5,810 bases of DNA, taken from the NCBI GenBank assembly GCA_014380825.1, contig JACMJD010000286.1, positions 1-5,810 on the forward strand, read 5' to 3'. The translations under genes were made by a program, and so were the position numbers. Under the pieces are notes generated by a model that saw only the letters and a program-made list of their open reading frames with translations, was not told the origin of the DNA and searched no databases. The stretch comes from Phycisphaerae bacterium (GTDB taxonomy: Bacteria > Planctomycetota > Phycisphaerae > Tepidisphaerales > Tepidisphaeraceae). Below, one piece after another: positions 1 to 4,565 of the stretch (positions are counted from its first letter, which is position 1; each line of letters begins with the position of its first letter).

Positions 1-282
1 GGCGCAGGCGTACATCAGGGCGCTGGCGATGATCCGAATTCCGCCGCTGATTTCAAACTGCCGCGCGACCATGCTGCTGATCGGTCCGATCAGCAGGCCG
101 ATCAACACGAACATCAACCCCAGTGCGCTCCTGGTGTTGGTGGTGGGGCGGCGCGAGATCATGAAGCACTTGACGATCCCCGCCAGCAAAAGCAGCAGGA
201 GCGCGCCTTCGGCGATCTTCACCGATAGACCGTTCGGATCACCAGCAGCGGCCAACAAAGTGGCCAACAGATTGTTCGACAT
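1..282 (-). CDS. Membrane protein of unknown function, N-terminal part (cut by window edge)
   Basis: An open frame starts at the ATG complementary to 280-282 and runs without a stop to base 1, so only the first 94 residues are visible. The protein begins MSNNLLATLLAAAGDPNG. It has a hydrophobic segment at about residues 22-42 (with a run of seven leucines after EGA), a short basic loop with RRPTTNTR, a second hydrophobic segment at about 52-72, and a third beginning near 81. This is an integral inner-membrane protein with at least three helices. I do not recognise the family. A GGGGA sequence lies only 3 to 4 bases before the ATG, a marginal ribosome binding site. It is transcribed away from the TIM-barrel gene at 444, and an extended -10 element at 341-349 could be its promoter. 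The reading frame and topology are seen directly; function cannot be inferred. Confidence 0.7.
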   Translation of the reverse strand, partial: MSNNLLATLLAAAGDPNGLSVKIAEGALLLLLLAGIVKCFMISRRPTTNTRSALGLMFVLIGLLIGPISSMVARQFEISGGIRIIASALMYACA

Positions 283-340
283 GTTTCCCCAGATATGCGC
301 TCTCGTGCGCAACGGCAGATCTGTTCACAACCTGCTCGGC

Positions 341-349
341 AGTATAACA
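341..349 (-). promoter_or_regulatory. Candidate extended -10 promoter for the leftward membrane-protein gene
   Basis: Read on the minus strand, these bases are TGTTATACT: a TATACT -10 hexamer (5 of 6 matches to TATAAT) preceded by the TGn extension, which can replace a -35 box in sigma-70-type promoters. No good -35 is present at 17 bases. Transcription would start near 334, leaving a leader of about 50 bases before the ATG at 282. It is a motif match only. Confidence 0.4.
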
Positions 350-354
350 ACTGC

Positions 355-383
355 TTGACCACTCGTGCGCGGGCGTCTAACCT
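355..383 (+). promoter_or_regulatory. Candidate sigma-70-type promoter for the TIM-barrel gene
   Basis: TTGACC at 355-360 matches five of six bases of the -35 consensus. A weak TAACCT lies 17 bases further at 378-383 as the -10. The leader that would follow holds a small hairpin (cccgc at 385-389 with gcggg at 398-402). The -35 is convincing and the -10 is poor. The leftward extended -10 at 341-349 lies just upstream, so 283-443 would be a compact divergent promoter region with no other feature that I can see. Confidence 0.3.
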
Positions 384-443
384 TCCCGCCAGCCTTCGCG
401 GGTCAGGATTCGCCTGTCAAATGCCCCGAACGTACGCCCGAAA

Positions 444-1367
444 ATGCCTATGAAATTCGCTTTCAGCACTGTCAGTTGCCCCGAATGGGATTTCGAGCAG
501 ATCGCCTCGCGCGCGAAGGAATATGGCTACGACGGGGTGGAAATCCGCGGGTTTCTCAACGAACCGCTGCTGACCAGCTCCAACGTCTTCCTGACCGACG
601 CGAAGAAGGTCCGGGCGCTGTTCAAATATCACGAAATCGAGATCGCGTGCCTGAGCAGTTCGATCGCAATGAGCGGCAAACCAAAGCTCGACCGACAGAA
701 GGCCGAAGAGCTAAAGCAATTCATCGACACGGCCGCGGCGATCGGTTGCCCGCTGGTGAAGGTGTTCGACGCGATGGTCGTCCCCGGCAGCTTCTTCAAC
801 CCCGCGCGCATGGGCGTGCGCAGCCGATCCCATGCAGGCCAGGCGCTGGGCGATTGGCTGTTGCCACTGGGTGATTATGCCGCCGAGCGCGACATCACGA
901 TCGTCGTCGAGAACGCGCTGTCGTTCCGCGACGCCAAAGAGATGTGGATGATTCTCGACCGCCTGAGCCATCCGAGCATCGCGTGTTGCTGGGACCTGTT
1001 CAACGCCGCCTTGATCGGCGAAGCACCCGCGATCAGCGTGCCGACGCTGAATTCGAAAATCCAATACACGCAAGTGAAAGACGCAAAGCTCGGCGCGCTC
1101 GGCGCCAGCTACTGCAAGCTCGGCGAAGGGGATGTTCAGGTGCAGAAGTTCCTGATCCGCCTGAAGGGGATTGGGTACACCGGATACGTTTCGCTCGAAT
1201 GGGAAAAAGCCTGGCTGCCGAACATCGCCGGGCCGGAAGAGATTTTGCCGGACTCGATCAAGAAGCTGCGCGAGTGGACGAAGCCGCAGGGGGAAGATGA
1301 GGGCGATGCGAAGCCGAAGAAGGAACACGCCGCTCCCGCCGCCGCTGTCACGCCCGCGGCGACTTGA
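444..1367 (+). CDS. Sugar phosphate isomerase/epimerase-like TIM-barrel protein
   Basis: This 307-residue protein has the pattern of the xylose-isomerase-like TIM-barrel superfamily (AP endonuclease 2 fold). Its landmarks are an N-terminal strand MKFAFSTVSCPEWDFEQIASRAKEYGYDGVEIR (residues 3-35), in which 'GYDGVEIR' is the typical second strand; LVKVFD (104-109); IVVEN with Glu156; CCWDLFN with Asp184; QVKDAK with Asp213; GEGDV (227-231); and GYVSLEWE with Glu252. Glu156, Asp184 and Glu252 sit where members of this family hold a divalent metal. Two usual histidines appear changed: the motif after Asp184 reads LFN, and the strand before KDA lacks one. Members act on ketoses, inositols or related sugars in the cytoplasm; the substrate cannot be told. 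The last 28 residues (280-307) are a charged, then Ala/Pro-rich tail outside the barrel. The start at 444 (MPMKF) and the ATG at 450 are both possible; neither has a clear Shine-Dalgarno. It is probably a single-gene transcript. Confidence 0.88.
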   Translation: MPMKFAFSTVSCPEWDFEQIASRAKEYGYDGVEIRGFLNEPLLTSSNVFLTDAKKVRALFKYHEIEIACLSSSIAMSGKPKLDRQKAEELKQFIDTAAAIGCPLVKVFDAMVVPGSFFNPARMGVRSRSHAGQALGDWLLPLGDYAAERDITIVVENALSFRDAKEMWMILDRLSHPSIACCWDLFNAALIGEAPAISVPTLNSKIQYTQVKDAKLGALGASYCKLGEGDVQVQKFLIRLKGIGYTGYVSLEWEKAWLPNIAGPEEILPDSIKKLREWTKPQGEDEGDAKPKKEHAAPAAAVTPAAT

Positions 1368-1514
1368 GTGAAGCACTTCGAGATACGTTGGCCGCGTTCA
1401 GATGTGTCGGGATGCGTAATCGGCAATTGGACTACGCCCGTCGCGATTCTCCGCCCGCAAATGCATGGACGATCGTCGTCAACGCACTCATGACATTGAG
1501 CATCGTTTCGTGCG

Positions 1515-1745
1515 TTGGGTCGCTCAATTTCACGTCGCGCGTCTTGCCCATGGAATGTCCACGCGGCCGCTTTCTGTGGTTGGCTTGTCTTCAGCTTCCT
1601 TGGGCTCTGCGTAGGTGTTACTACGACCATCGTGCGCCGGGGTAACCGGGGACGCATGGTCTTCGTTGCGGCCGTCTGCGGCGCCATGTGCGTTGGCGCG
1701 TTGATCTGGATCGCGTCGCTAGGTGCATATCTTCGGGGCAGTTGA
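1515..1745 (+). CDS. Small two-helix membrane protein, doubtful; possibly the 3' part of a frameshifted gene
   Basis: A TTG-started frame of 76 residues ends at the TGA at 1743-1745. Two clear hydrophobic segments, about residues 17-39 and 48-72, are separated by a basic RRGNRGR loop, which fits a helical hairpin with a cytoplasmic loop. The start is poor: TTG at 1515, no ribosome binding site, and a stop at 1497-1499 upstream in frame. Another frame just upstream (ATG at 1412, stop after 1642) encodes a basic N-terminus followed by AWTIVVNALMTLSIVSCVGS, a good first transmembrane helix, then turns polar where this frame becomes hydrophobic. A single frameshift around 1540-1570 would join them into a three-helix protein of about 110 residues. 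I recognise no family with confidence. The alternative is that the whole stretch is non-coding. Confidence 0.35.
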   Translation: MGRSISRRASCPWNVHAAAFCGWLVFSFLGLCVGVTTTIVRRGNRGRMVFVAAVCGAMCVGALIWIASLGAYLRGS

Positions 1746-1804
1746 ACGGTGTTGCAGTTTCGCGCCGGTGCATTCTTTTCGTGCGACGCGTAGTATCTCG
1801 CTTC

Positions 1805-3349
1805 ATGCAAAACGCCTCTCTTCTTCCGGGCATAGTCGTTGGCGTCATCGCGATCCTAACAAGCTACTGTTTGAGTGCTGAAACGGTCAATCCTTACCAG
1901 CCGCTTCCGCGAAGCACCCCCGAAGCGCAGGGCGTTTCCTCGTCGGTACTCCTCGACTTCATCACCGACGCCGACACCAAGCTCGACGGCATGCATGCGT
2001 TCATGCTTGTGCGGCATGGGCATGTGATCGCCGAGGGCTGGTGGGCGCCTTATTCCGCTCAGTCGCGGCACTCATTGTTTTCGCTGAGCAAAAGTTTCAC
2101 GTCCACCGCCGTCGGGCTGGCGATCGCGGAGGGGAAGTTGAGTGTCGACGATCAAGTGCTGAAATTCTTTCCTGACGATGCGCCGGAGAAGCCCAGCGAC
2201 AATCTCAAGGCCATGCGGCTTCGCGATCTGTTGATCATGTCCACGGGACATCATGCGGATGATCTCGAGAAGTTATTCTCGTTCTCGTCCGATGAGCCGC
2301 TGACGAAATTGTTTCTGTCGCTCCCCGTGCCGCACAAACCCGGAACGCATTTCGTGTACAACACGCCGGGCACGTACATGCAGTCGGCGATCGTGCAGAA
2401 GGTGACTGGCGAGAAGCTGATCGACTATCTGCGGCCGCGGCTGTTTGAGCCGCTGGGCATCGACGATCCGCAATGGGGCGAGAGCAAGCAGGGCGTGTCA
2501 CTGGGCGGATACGGTTTGGCGATTCGCACGGAAGACGTCGCGAAGTTCGGCCAGCTCTATCTGCAGAAGGGAATGTGGAACGGAAAGCAGCTCGTTCCGG
2601 CCGCGTGGGTGGAAGCGGCGACGGCCAAGCAGACGTCGAACGGATCGCAGCCGCTGAGCGATTGGGATCAAGGTTACGGCTACCAGTTCTGGCGATGTCG
2701 TCACAACTTCTATCGCGGCGACGGCGCGTTCGGACAGTATTGCATCGTGATGCCGGAGTACGACGCGGTCATCGCGATCAACGCCGGCACGCGCGATATG
2801 GGCGCGGTGATGAATCTCGTGTGGGACAAACTGCTGCCCGCGCTCAAGCGCGATGCGCTGCCGCCGGATGAAGCGGGACATGCGAAGCTCAGATCGAAGC
2901 TCGCGAGTTTGGCAGCGCCGATGCCGAACGGAAGTGCGACGTCGGCGATCGCGGGGAAGATCTTGGGACGAACATTCACGCTGCCGAAGAACGAGCAGCA
3001 CATCGATTCGATCGCCCTTGAAGCGGGTGACTCGAAAGACACGCTCGTTTTCCACATCGCCGAGAATGAGCATCGCGTCACCATCGGACATGGCACGTGG
3101 GAAAAAGGCGAAACCACCCTGGCGAGCGACATGGACGTCCGACAAGTCGGTGGCGGCAACCAGCCCATTGCGGCCAGCGGTGCGTGGACGAGCGAGAACA
3201 CATATACCGCCAAGCTCTGCTTCGTCGAATCACCGATCACCCTAACGTGCAAGCTGCGGTTCGGCGCCGATTTCGTCGTCCTGGACGTCGAGCAGAACGT
3301 CGCGTTCGGACCGACGACGCGACCGACGGTTGTCGGGGAAGCGAGATAG
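1805..3349 (+). CDS. Exported serine hydrolase, beta-lactamase (class C)/6-aminohexanoate-dimer hydrolase family
   Basis: From the ATG at 1805 this is a 514-residue protein. Residues 7-20 form a hydrophobic core and LSA|E at 23-26 is a plausible signal-peptidase I site. Cys22 is not in a lipobox. The catalytic domain (about 35-345) has S93-L-S-K96, the SxxK nucleophile/base pair, inside HSLFSLSKSFTS; then the helix AVGLAIAEGKLSVDDQV, which is typical of the family; FVYNTPGTYM with Tyr185, where penicillin-binding relatives have YxN; and GDGAFGQ (305-311), where the classical KTG or HxG motif lies. Residues after about 375 form a beta-rich C-terminal domain without recognised motifs. Family members hydrolyse amides, esters or small peptides; the substrate is unknown and antibiotic resistance should not be assumed. 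The frame is open upstream. A GTG at 1781 would add RRVVSR and give the signal peptide the basic n-region that the ATG form lacks. Neither start has a Shine-Dalgarno sequence. Confidence 0.9.
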   Translation: MQNASLLPGIVVGVIAILTSYCLSAETVNPYQPLPRSTPEAQGVSSSVLLDFITDADTKLDGMHAFMLVRHGHVIAEGWWAPYSAQSRHSLFSLSKSFTSTAVGLAIAEGKLSVDDQVLKFFPDDAPEKPSDNLKAMRLRDLLIMSTGHHADDLEKLFSFSSDEPLTKLFLSLPVPHKPGTHFVYNTPGTYMQSAIVQKVTGEKLIDYLRPRLFEPLGIDDPQWGESKQGVSLGGYGLAIRTEDVAKFGQLYLQKGMWNGKQLVPAAWVEAATAKQTSNGSQPLSDWDQGYGYQFWRCRHNFYRGDGAFGQYCIVMPEYDAVIAINAGTRDMGAVMNLVWDKLLPALKRDALPPDEAGHAKLRSKLASLAAPMPNGSATSAIAGKILGRTFTLPKNEQHIDSIALEAGDSKDTLVFHIAENEHRVTIGHGTWEKGETTLASDMDVRQVGGGNQPIAASGAWTSENTYTAKLCFVESPITLTCKLRFGADFVVLDVEQNVAFGPTTRPTVVGEAR

Positions 3350-3432
3350 GCTTCGCTTTGCGATCGCCGCGCAGCACAGCGACTCAGGAAAATAAGATTT
3401 TTGTCCGCGATTTTGATCTGCGTTCGACGGTT

Positions 3433-3505
3433 CTGCTGTTGCGCTGCGCGCCGCAGAACGCTGGCGCGCAGCGCGTGCAGGGATATGGGGCGCACTCTTT
3501 TTTTT
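3433..3505 (+). terminator. Strong hairpin with a distant T8 tract, possible terminator of the serine hydrolase gene
   Basis: The 12-base arms gcgctgcgcgcc (3441-3452) and ggcgcgcagcgc (3463-3474) are perfectly complementary around a 10-base loop. Outer ctgc (3433-3436) and gcag (3477-3480) can extend the stem past a small internal loop. Eight consecutive T lie at 3498-3505, 23 bases after the perfect stem. That gap is too long for a classical intrinsic terminator, so the stem could equally be a transcript-end stabilising structure. It begins 84 bases after the stop of the serine hydrolase. Confidence 0.4.
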
Positions 3506-3569
3506 CTGGTCCGGCGGGGCGTTCATTGAAAATCCGGCACGCTTGCTCGTCGTCGTTATTAGCGATTTG

Positions 3570-3585
3570 GCAAAACGAACCCAAA
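3570..3585. repeat. Copy 1 of a 16-bp direct repeat, gcaaaacRaacccaaa
   Basis: This copy reads gcaaaacgaacccaaa. The second copy, at 3655-3670, differs at one base. The starts are 85 bases apart, in the same orientation, in sequence with no gene. Similar A-rich 'caaaacgaacccaaa' strings are, from my recollection, common in planctomycete intergenic regions, but I cannot check that here. Confidence 0.55.
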
Positions 3586-3654
3586 CACGGCTGAGATGTA
3601 TCAAGCTGCTTCAAATCGCGGATTGCACCGGTTCACAGCAGCGCACGCGATTGT

Positions 3655-3670
3655 GCAAAACAAACCCAAA
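3655..3670. repeat. Copy 2 of the 16-bp direct repeat, gcaaaacRaacccaaa
   Basis: This copy reads gcaaaacaaacccaaa and matches the copy at 3570-3585 at 15 of 16 bases. The sequence between the two copies shows no second level of repetition. The copies lie between the serine hydrolase and the csp terminator. Apart from these copies, the hairpin and T tract before them and the csp terminator after them, I see nothing else in 3350-3756. Confidence 0.55.
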
Positions 3671-3696
3671 GTGAAGCTGGAGAATTTTACAAACGA

Positions 3697-3728
3697 CGAG
3701 AGGCGCAACCATCCGGCTGCACCTCTCG
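3697..3728 (-). terminator. Intrinsic terminator of the cold-shock gene
   Basis: The bases cgagagg (3697-3703) pair perfectly with cctctcg (3722-3728). After one mismatch the stem continues for three more pairs (gca with tgc). Read on the minus strand, the stem starts 28 bases beyond the csp stop codon and is followed by TCGTTTGTAAAATTCT, a T-rich though broken tract. Position, stem and tract together fit a factor-independent terminator for the leftward csp transcript. Confidence 0.65.
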
Positions 3729-3756
3729 GCATTCGTCTGATTTGTGCGGACGTTGT

Positions 3757-3978
3757 CTACGCCGTCGCAGGCTGCGCCGTGCGTTTCACGCGGGTGGCCT
3801 TGGCGCCTTTTGGTCCTTCCTCGGCGTCGTATTCGACGGACTCGCCGTCCTGAAGTGTTTTGAAGCCTTGGCCTTCGATGACCGAGTGATGCACGAAGAT
3901 GTCGCGTGCGCCCTCGTCAGACGAGATGAAGCCGAAGCCCTTTTGGTCGTTGAACCACTTAACCTTGCCAGTGGCCAT
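3757..3978 (-). CDS. csp: Cold-shock domain protein (CspA family)
   Basis: This 73-residue protein begins [20 protein letters not shown] and is a near-textbook cold-shock domain. It has Trp8 and the K13-G-F-G-F-I18 RNP1 motif, D26-I-F-V-H-H-S RNP2, [13 protein letters not shown], then [10 protein letters not shown] as the last strand, followed by a short KRTAQPATA tail. E. coli CspA is 70 residues. Such proteins form a five-strand OB barrel that binds single-stranded RNA or DNA and melts RNA structure. The start is secure: an AAAGGAG Shine-Dalgarno (complement of 3988-3994) lies 9 bases before the ATG. The frame stays open upstream to 4308, but that extension has no family resemblance and is ignored. 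The gene stands alone, transcribed towards its own terminator at 3697-3728. A long structured leader upstream suggests post-transcriptional control. The paralogue letter cannot be assigned. Confidence 0.96.
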   Translation of the reverse strand: MATGKVKWFNDQKGFGFISSDEGARDIFVHHSVIEGQGFKTLQDGESVEYDAEEGPKGAKATRVKRTAQPATA

Positions 3979-3987
3979 GATGAGCCA

Positions 3988-3994
3988 CTCCTTT
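3988..3994 (-). promoter_or_regulatory. Strong Shine-Dalgarno sequence of csp
   Basis: On the minus strand this is AAAGGAG, 9 bases before the csp ATG. It fixes the start at 3978. Most other genes in the window lack such a site. It can also pair with TCCTT in the 3' arm of the leader hairpin at 4005-4031. Confidence 0.85.
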
Positions 3995-4004
3995 CGGGAC
4001 GTGT

Positions 4005-4031
4005 AAGGAATCGCGTTTGCCGCGATTCCTT
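4005..4031 (-). promoter_or_regulatory. Perfect 11-bp hairpin in the csp leader, just upstream of the ribosome binding site
   Basis: The arms aaggaatcgcg (4005-4015) and cgcgattcctt (4021-4031) are perfectly complementary around the five-base loop tttgc. In csp mRNA the stem ends ten bases before the AAAGGAG site. Its 3' arm contains TTCCTT, which can pair with the 5' arm or, less stably, with the ribosome binding site itself. Read the other way, the stem runs directly into five T (4030-4034), so it also looks like a plus-strand intrinsic terminator that would stop antisense transcription. Which role is real cannot be decided from sequence. Confidence 0.6.
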
Positions 4032-4053
4032 TTTGTACTGCGGCACGCACAAC

Positions 4054-4106
4054 TCCGACGGAGGCCCTTCCCTCGGCGGATTCGTTTTCCAGTGCCATGG
4101 AAAACG
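4054..4106 (-). promoter_or_regulatory. Two further inverted repeats in the probable csp leader or operator region
   Basis: The bases cgttttcca (4083-4091) and tggaaaacg (4098-4106) form a perfect 9-bp stem with a 6-base loop. Next to it, tccg..gagg (4054-4064) pairs with cctc..cgga (4071-4080) around a small internal loop. With the hairpin at 4005-4031 this makes three consecutive structures upstream of csp. If transcription begins near 4110-4155, all three lie in the mRNA leader, which resembles the long structured leaders known for csp genes. The 9-bp palindrome could instead be a protein operator. Confidence 0.4.
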
Positions 4107-4158
4107 TGAAATGACTGACGGGGCGGAGTCTACCGACGCGCCGGTATCGGACGCAAAA

Positions 4159-4164
4159 ATAATC
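4159..4164 (-). promoter_or_regulatory. Weak candidate -10 element for csp
   Basis: On the minus strand this reads GATTAT, inside an AT-rich patch (4155-4170), with a poor -35 (TTCGCT) 16 bases upstream. A second possibility is TAGACT at 4127-4132, 18 bases after TTGCGT. Both are weak matches, and I list the first only because it lies in the one AT-rich stretch ahead of the gene. Confidence 0.2.
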
Positions 4165-4207
4165 AATGTTTGCGCCCAACAGCGAACCTCCTCGCGGGAA
4201 TGTCGGG

Positions 4208-4216
4208 TTATCCACA
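4208..4216 (+). promoter_or_regulatory. Perfect DnaA box, TTATCCACA
   Basis: All nine bases match the high-affinity DnaA consensus. A second perfect copy in the same orientation lies at 4479-4487. Both are in the region upstream of the csp promoter and ahead of lptB. Function is not established: origin, titration site or transcriptional control are all possible. Confidence 0.5.
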
Positions 4217-4478
4217 GAAATGACGAGGAAAATGTCAGCCCACGAGCGCTCGCCAGCCGATGCGCGCCGAAATGGACCGGAATCTGACTGGCTGTCTACA
4301 TCCAGCAACGAACTGCGCGAAACCGAGCGTAACTGCTTATGCCGTTATTGGTTAAGCCGGTTCTGCGCCACTTCGAGCGGAGCATCCTGGGTGAACGCGA
4401 TCAAGCATTCGATTTGTACCCGTTTTCCCGTTGATTTTCGGAGGTTTCACGCATCGCACGTCTCGAGTTTTCCACGAG

Positions 4479-4487
4479 TTATCCACA
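4479..4487 (+). promoter_or_regulatory. Second perfect DnaA box, TTATCCACA
   Basis: It matches the consensus at all nine bases, in the same orientation as the box at 4208. A near-box TTTTCCACG (4468-4476) lies immediately upstream. The lptB start is 75 bases further on, so DnaA bound here could also affect lptB transcription. Otherwise 4166-4561 holds only a weak nested stem (4321-4362), an orphan GGAGG at 4440-4444, a short open frame at 4488-4565 and a small hairpin at 4529-4545. Confidence 0.5.
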
Positions 4488-4565
4488 ATGCGCGGTTCGT
4501 TGGCGTGGATGTGGGCCGATCTTGATTTTCGCGGCGTCGCCGCGATGCTGTTCGCCCGCGCATGA
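4488..4565 (+). CDS. Possible short upstream ORF overlapping the lptB start (ATGA)
   Basis: An ATG directly after the second DnaA box opens a 25-codon frame (MRGSLAWMWADLDFRGVAAM...). Its TGA overlaps the lptB ATG in the arrangement ATGA. The lptB start has no Shine-Dalgarno, so terminating ribosomes could re-initiate on lptB. The frame itself has no good ribosome binding site, and its peptide resembles nothing I know. The 7-bp hairpin at 4529-4545 lies inside it. An overlap of this kind can arise by chance. Confidence 0.2.
   Translation: MRGSLAWMWADLDFRGVAAMLFARA
4529..4545 (+). repeat. Short perfect hairpin before lptB
   Basis: The bases tcgcggc (4529-4535) and gccgcga (4539-4545) form a 7-bp stem with a three-base loop, 16 bases before the lptB ATG. 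No T tract follows on either strand, so it is unlikely to be a terminator. It could modulate translation of lptB. Confidence 0.35.

Noticed and set aside
29..358. Plus-strand frame at the left edge
   Set aside because: It is antisense to the leftward membrane protein, whose hydrophobic segments are far more protein-like.
1136..1810. Minus-strand frame of 224 codons across 1136-1810
   Set aside because: It overlaps the conserved 3' part of the TIM-barrel gene antisense and has no hydrophobic or domain pattern.
1827..1880. Lipoprotein signal at Cys22 of the serine hydrolase
   Set aside because: The residue before the cysteine is Tyr, which does not fit a lipobox; signal peptidase I cleavage after LSA is more likely.
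2498..3145. Long minus-strand open frames inside the hydrolase and TIM-barrel genes
   Set aside because: Arg/His-rich antisense shadows typical of high-GC codon usage, with no motif or ribosome binding site.
3097..3594. Plus-strand open frame overlapping the end of the serine hydrolase
   Set aside because: An Arg-rich shadow of the hydrolase gene in another frame, continuing into repeat-like intergenic DNA.
3979..4308. In-frame extension of the csp reading frame upstream of the MATGKVKWF start
   Set aside because: The extra 110 residues have no family resemblance, cross the hairpins and a DnaA box, and the ATG at 3978 has a strong Shine-Dalgarno and the normal family length.
4321..4362. Nested inverted repeat aaccg/cggtt and gctta/taagc as an origin-type or operator structure
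   Set aside because: Arms of five bases with a large internal gap are too weak to separate from chance.
4440..4444. GGAGG Shine-Dalgarno-like sequence ahead of lptB
   Set aside because: No ATG, GTG or TTG follows at a workable distance.
4166..4525. Plus-strand open frame of 119 codons between csp and lptB
   Set aside because: It starts with TTG or a similar weak start, the peptide is Ser/Arg-rich without protein-like patterning, and it covers both DnaA boxes; stop-free frames of this size arise by chance in GC-rich DNA.
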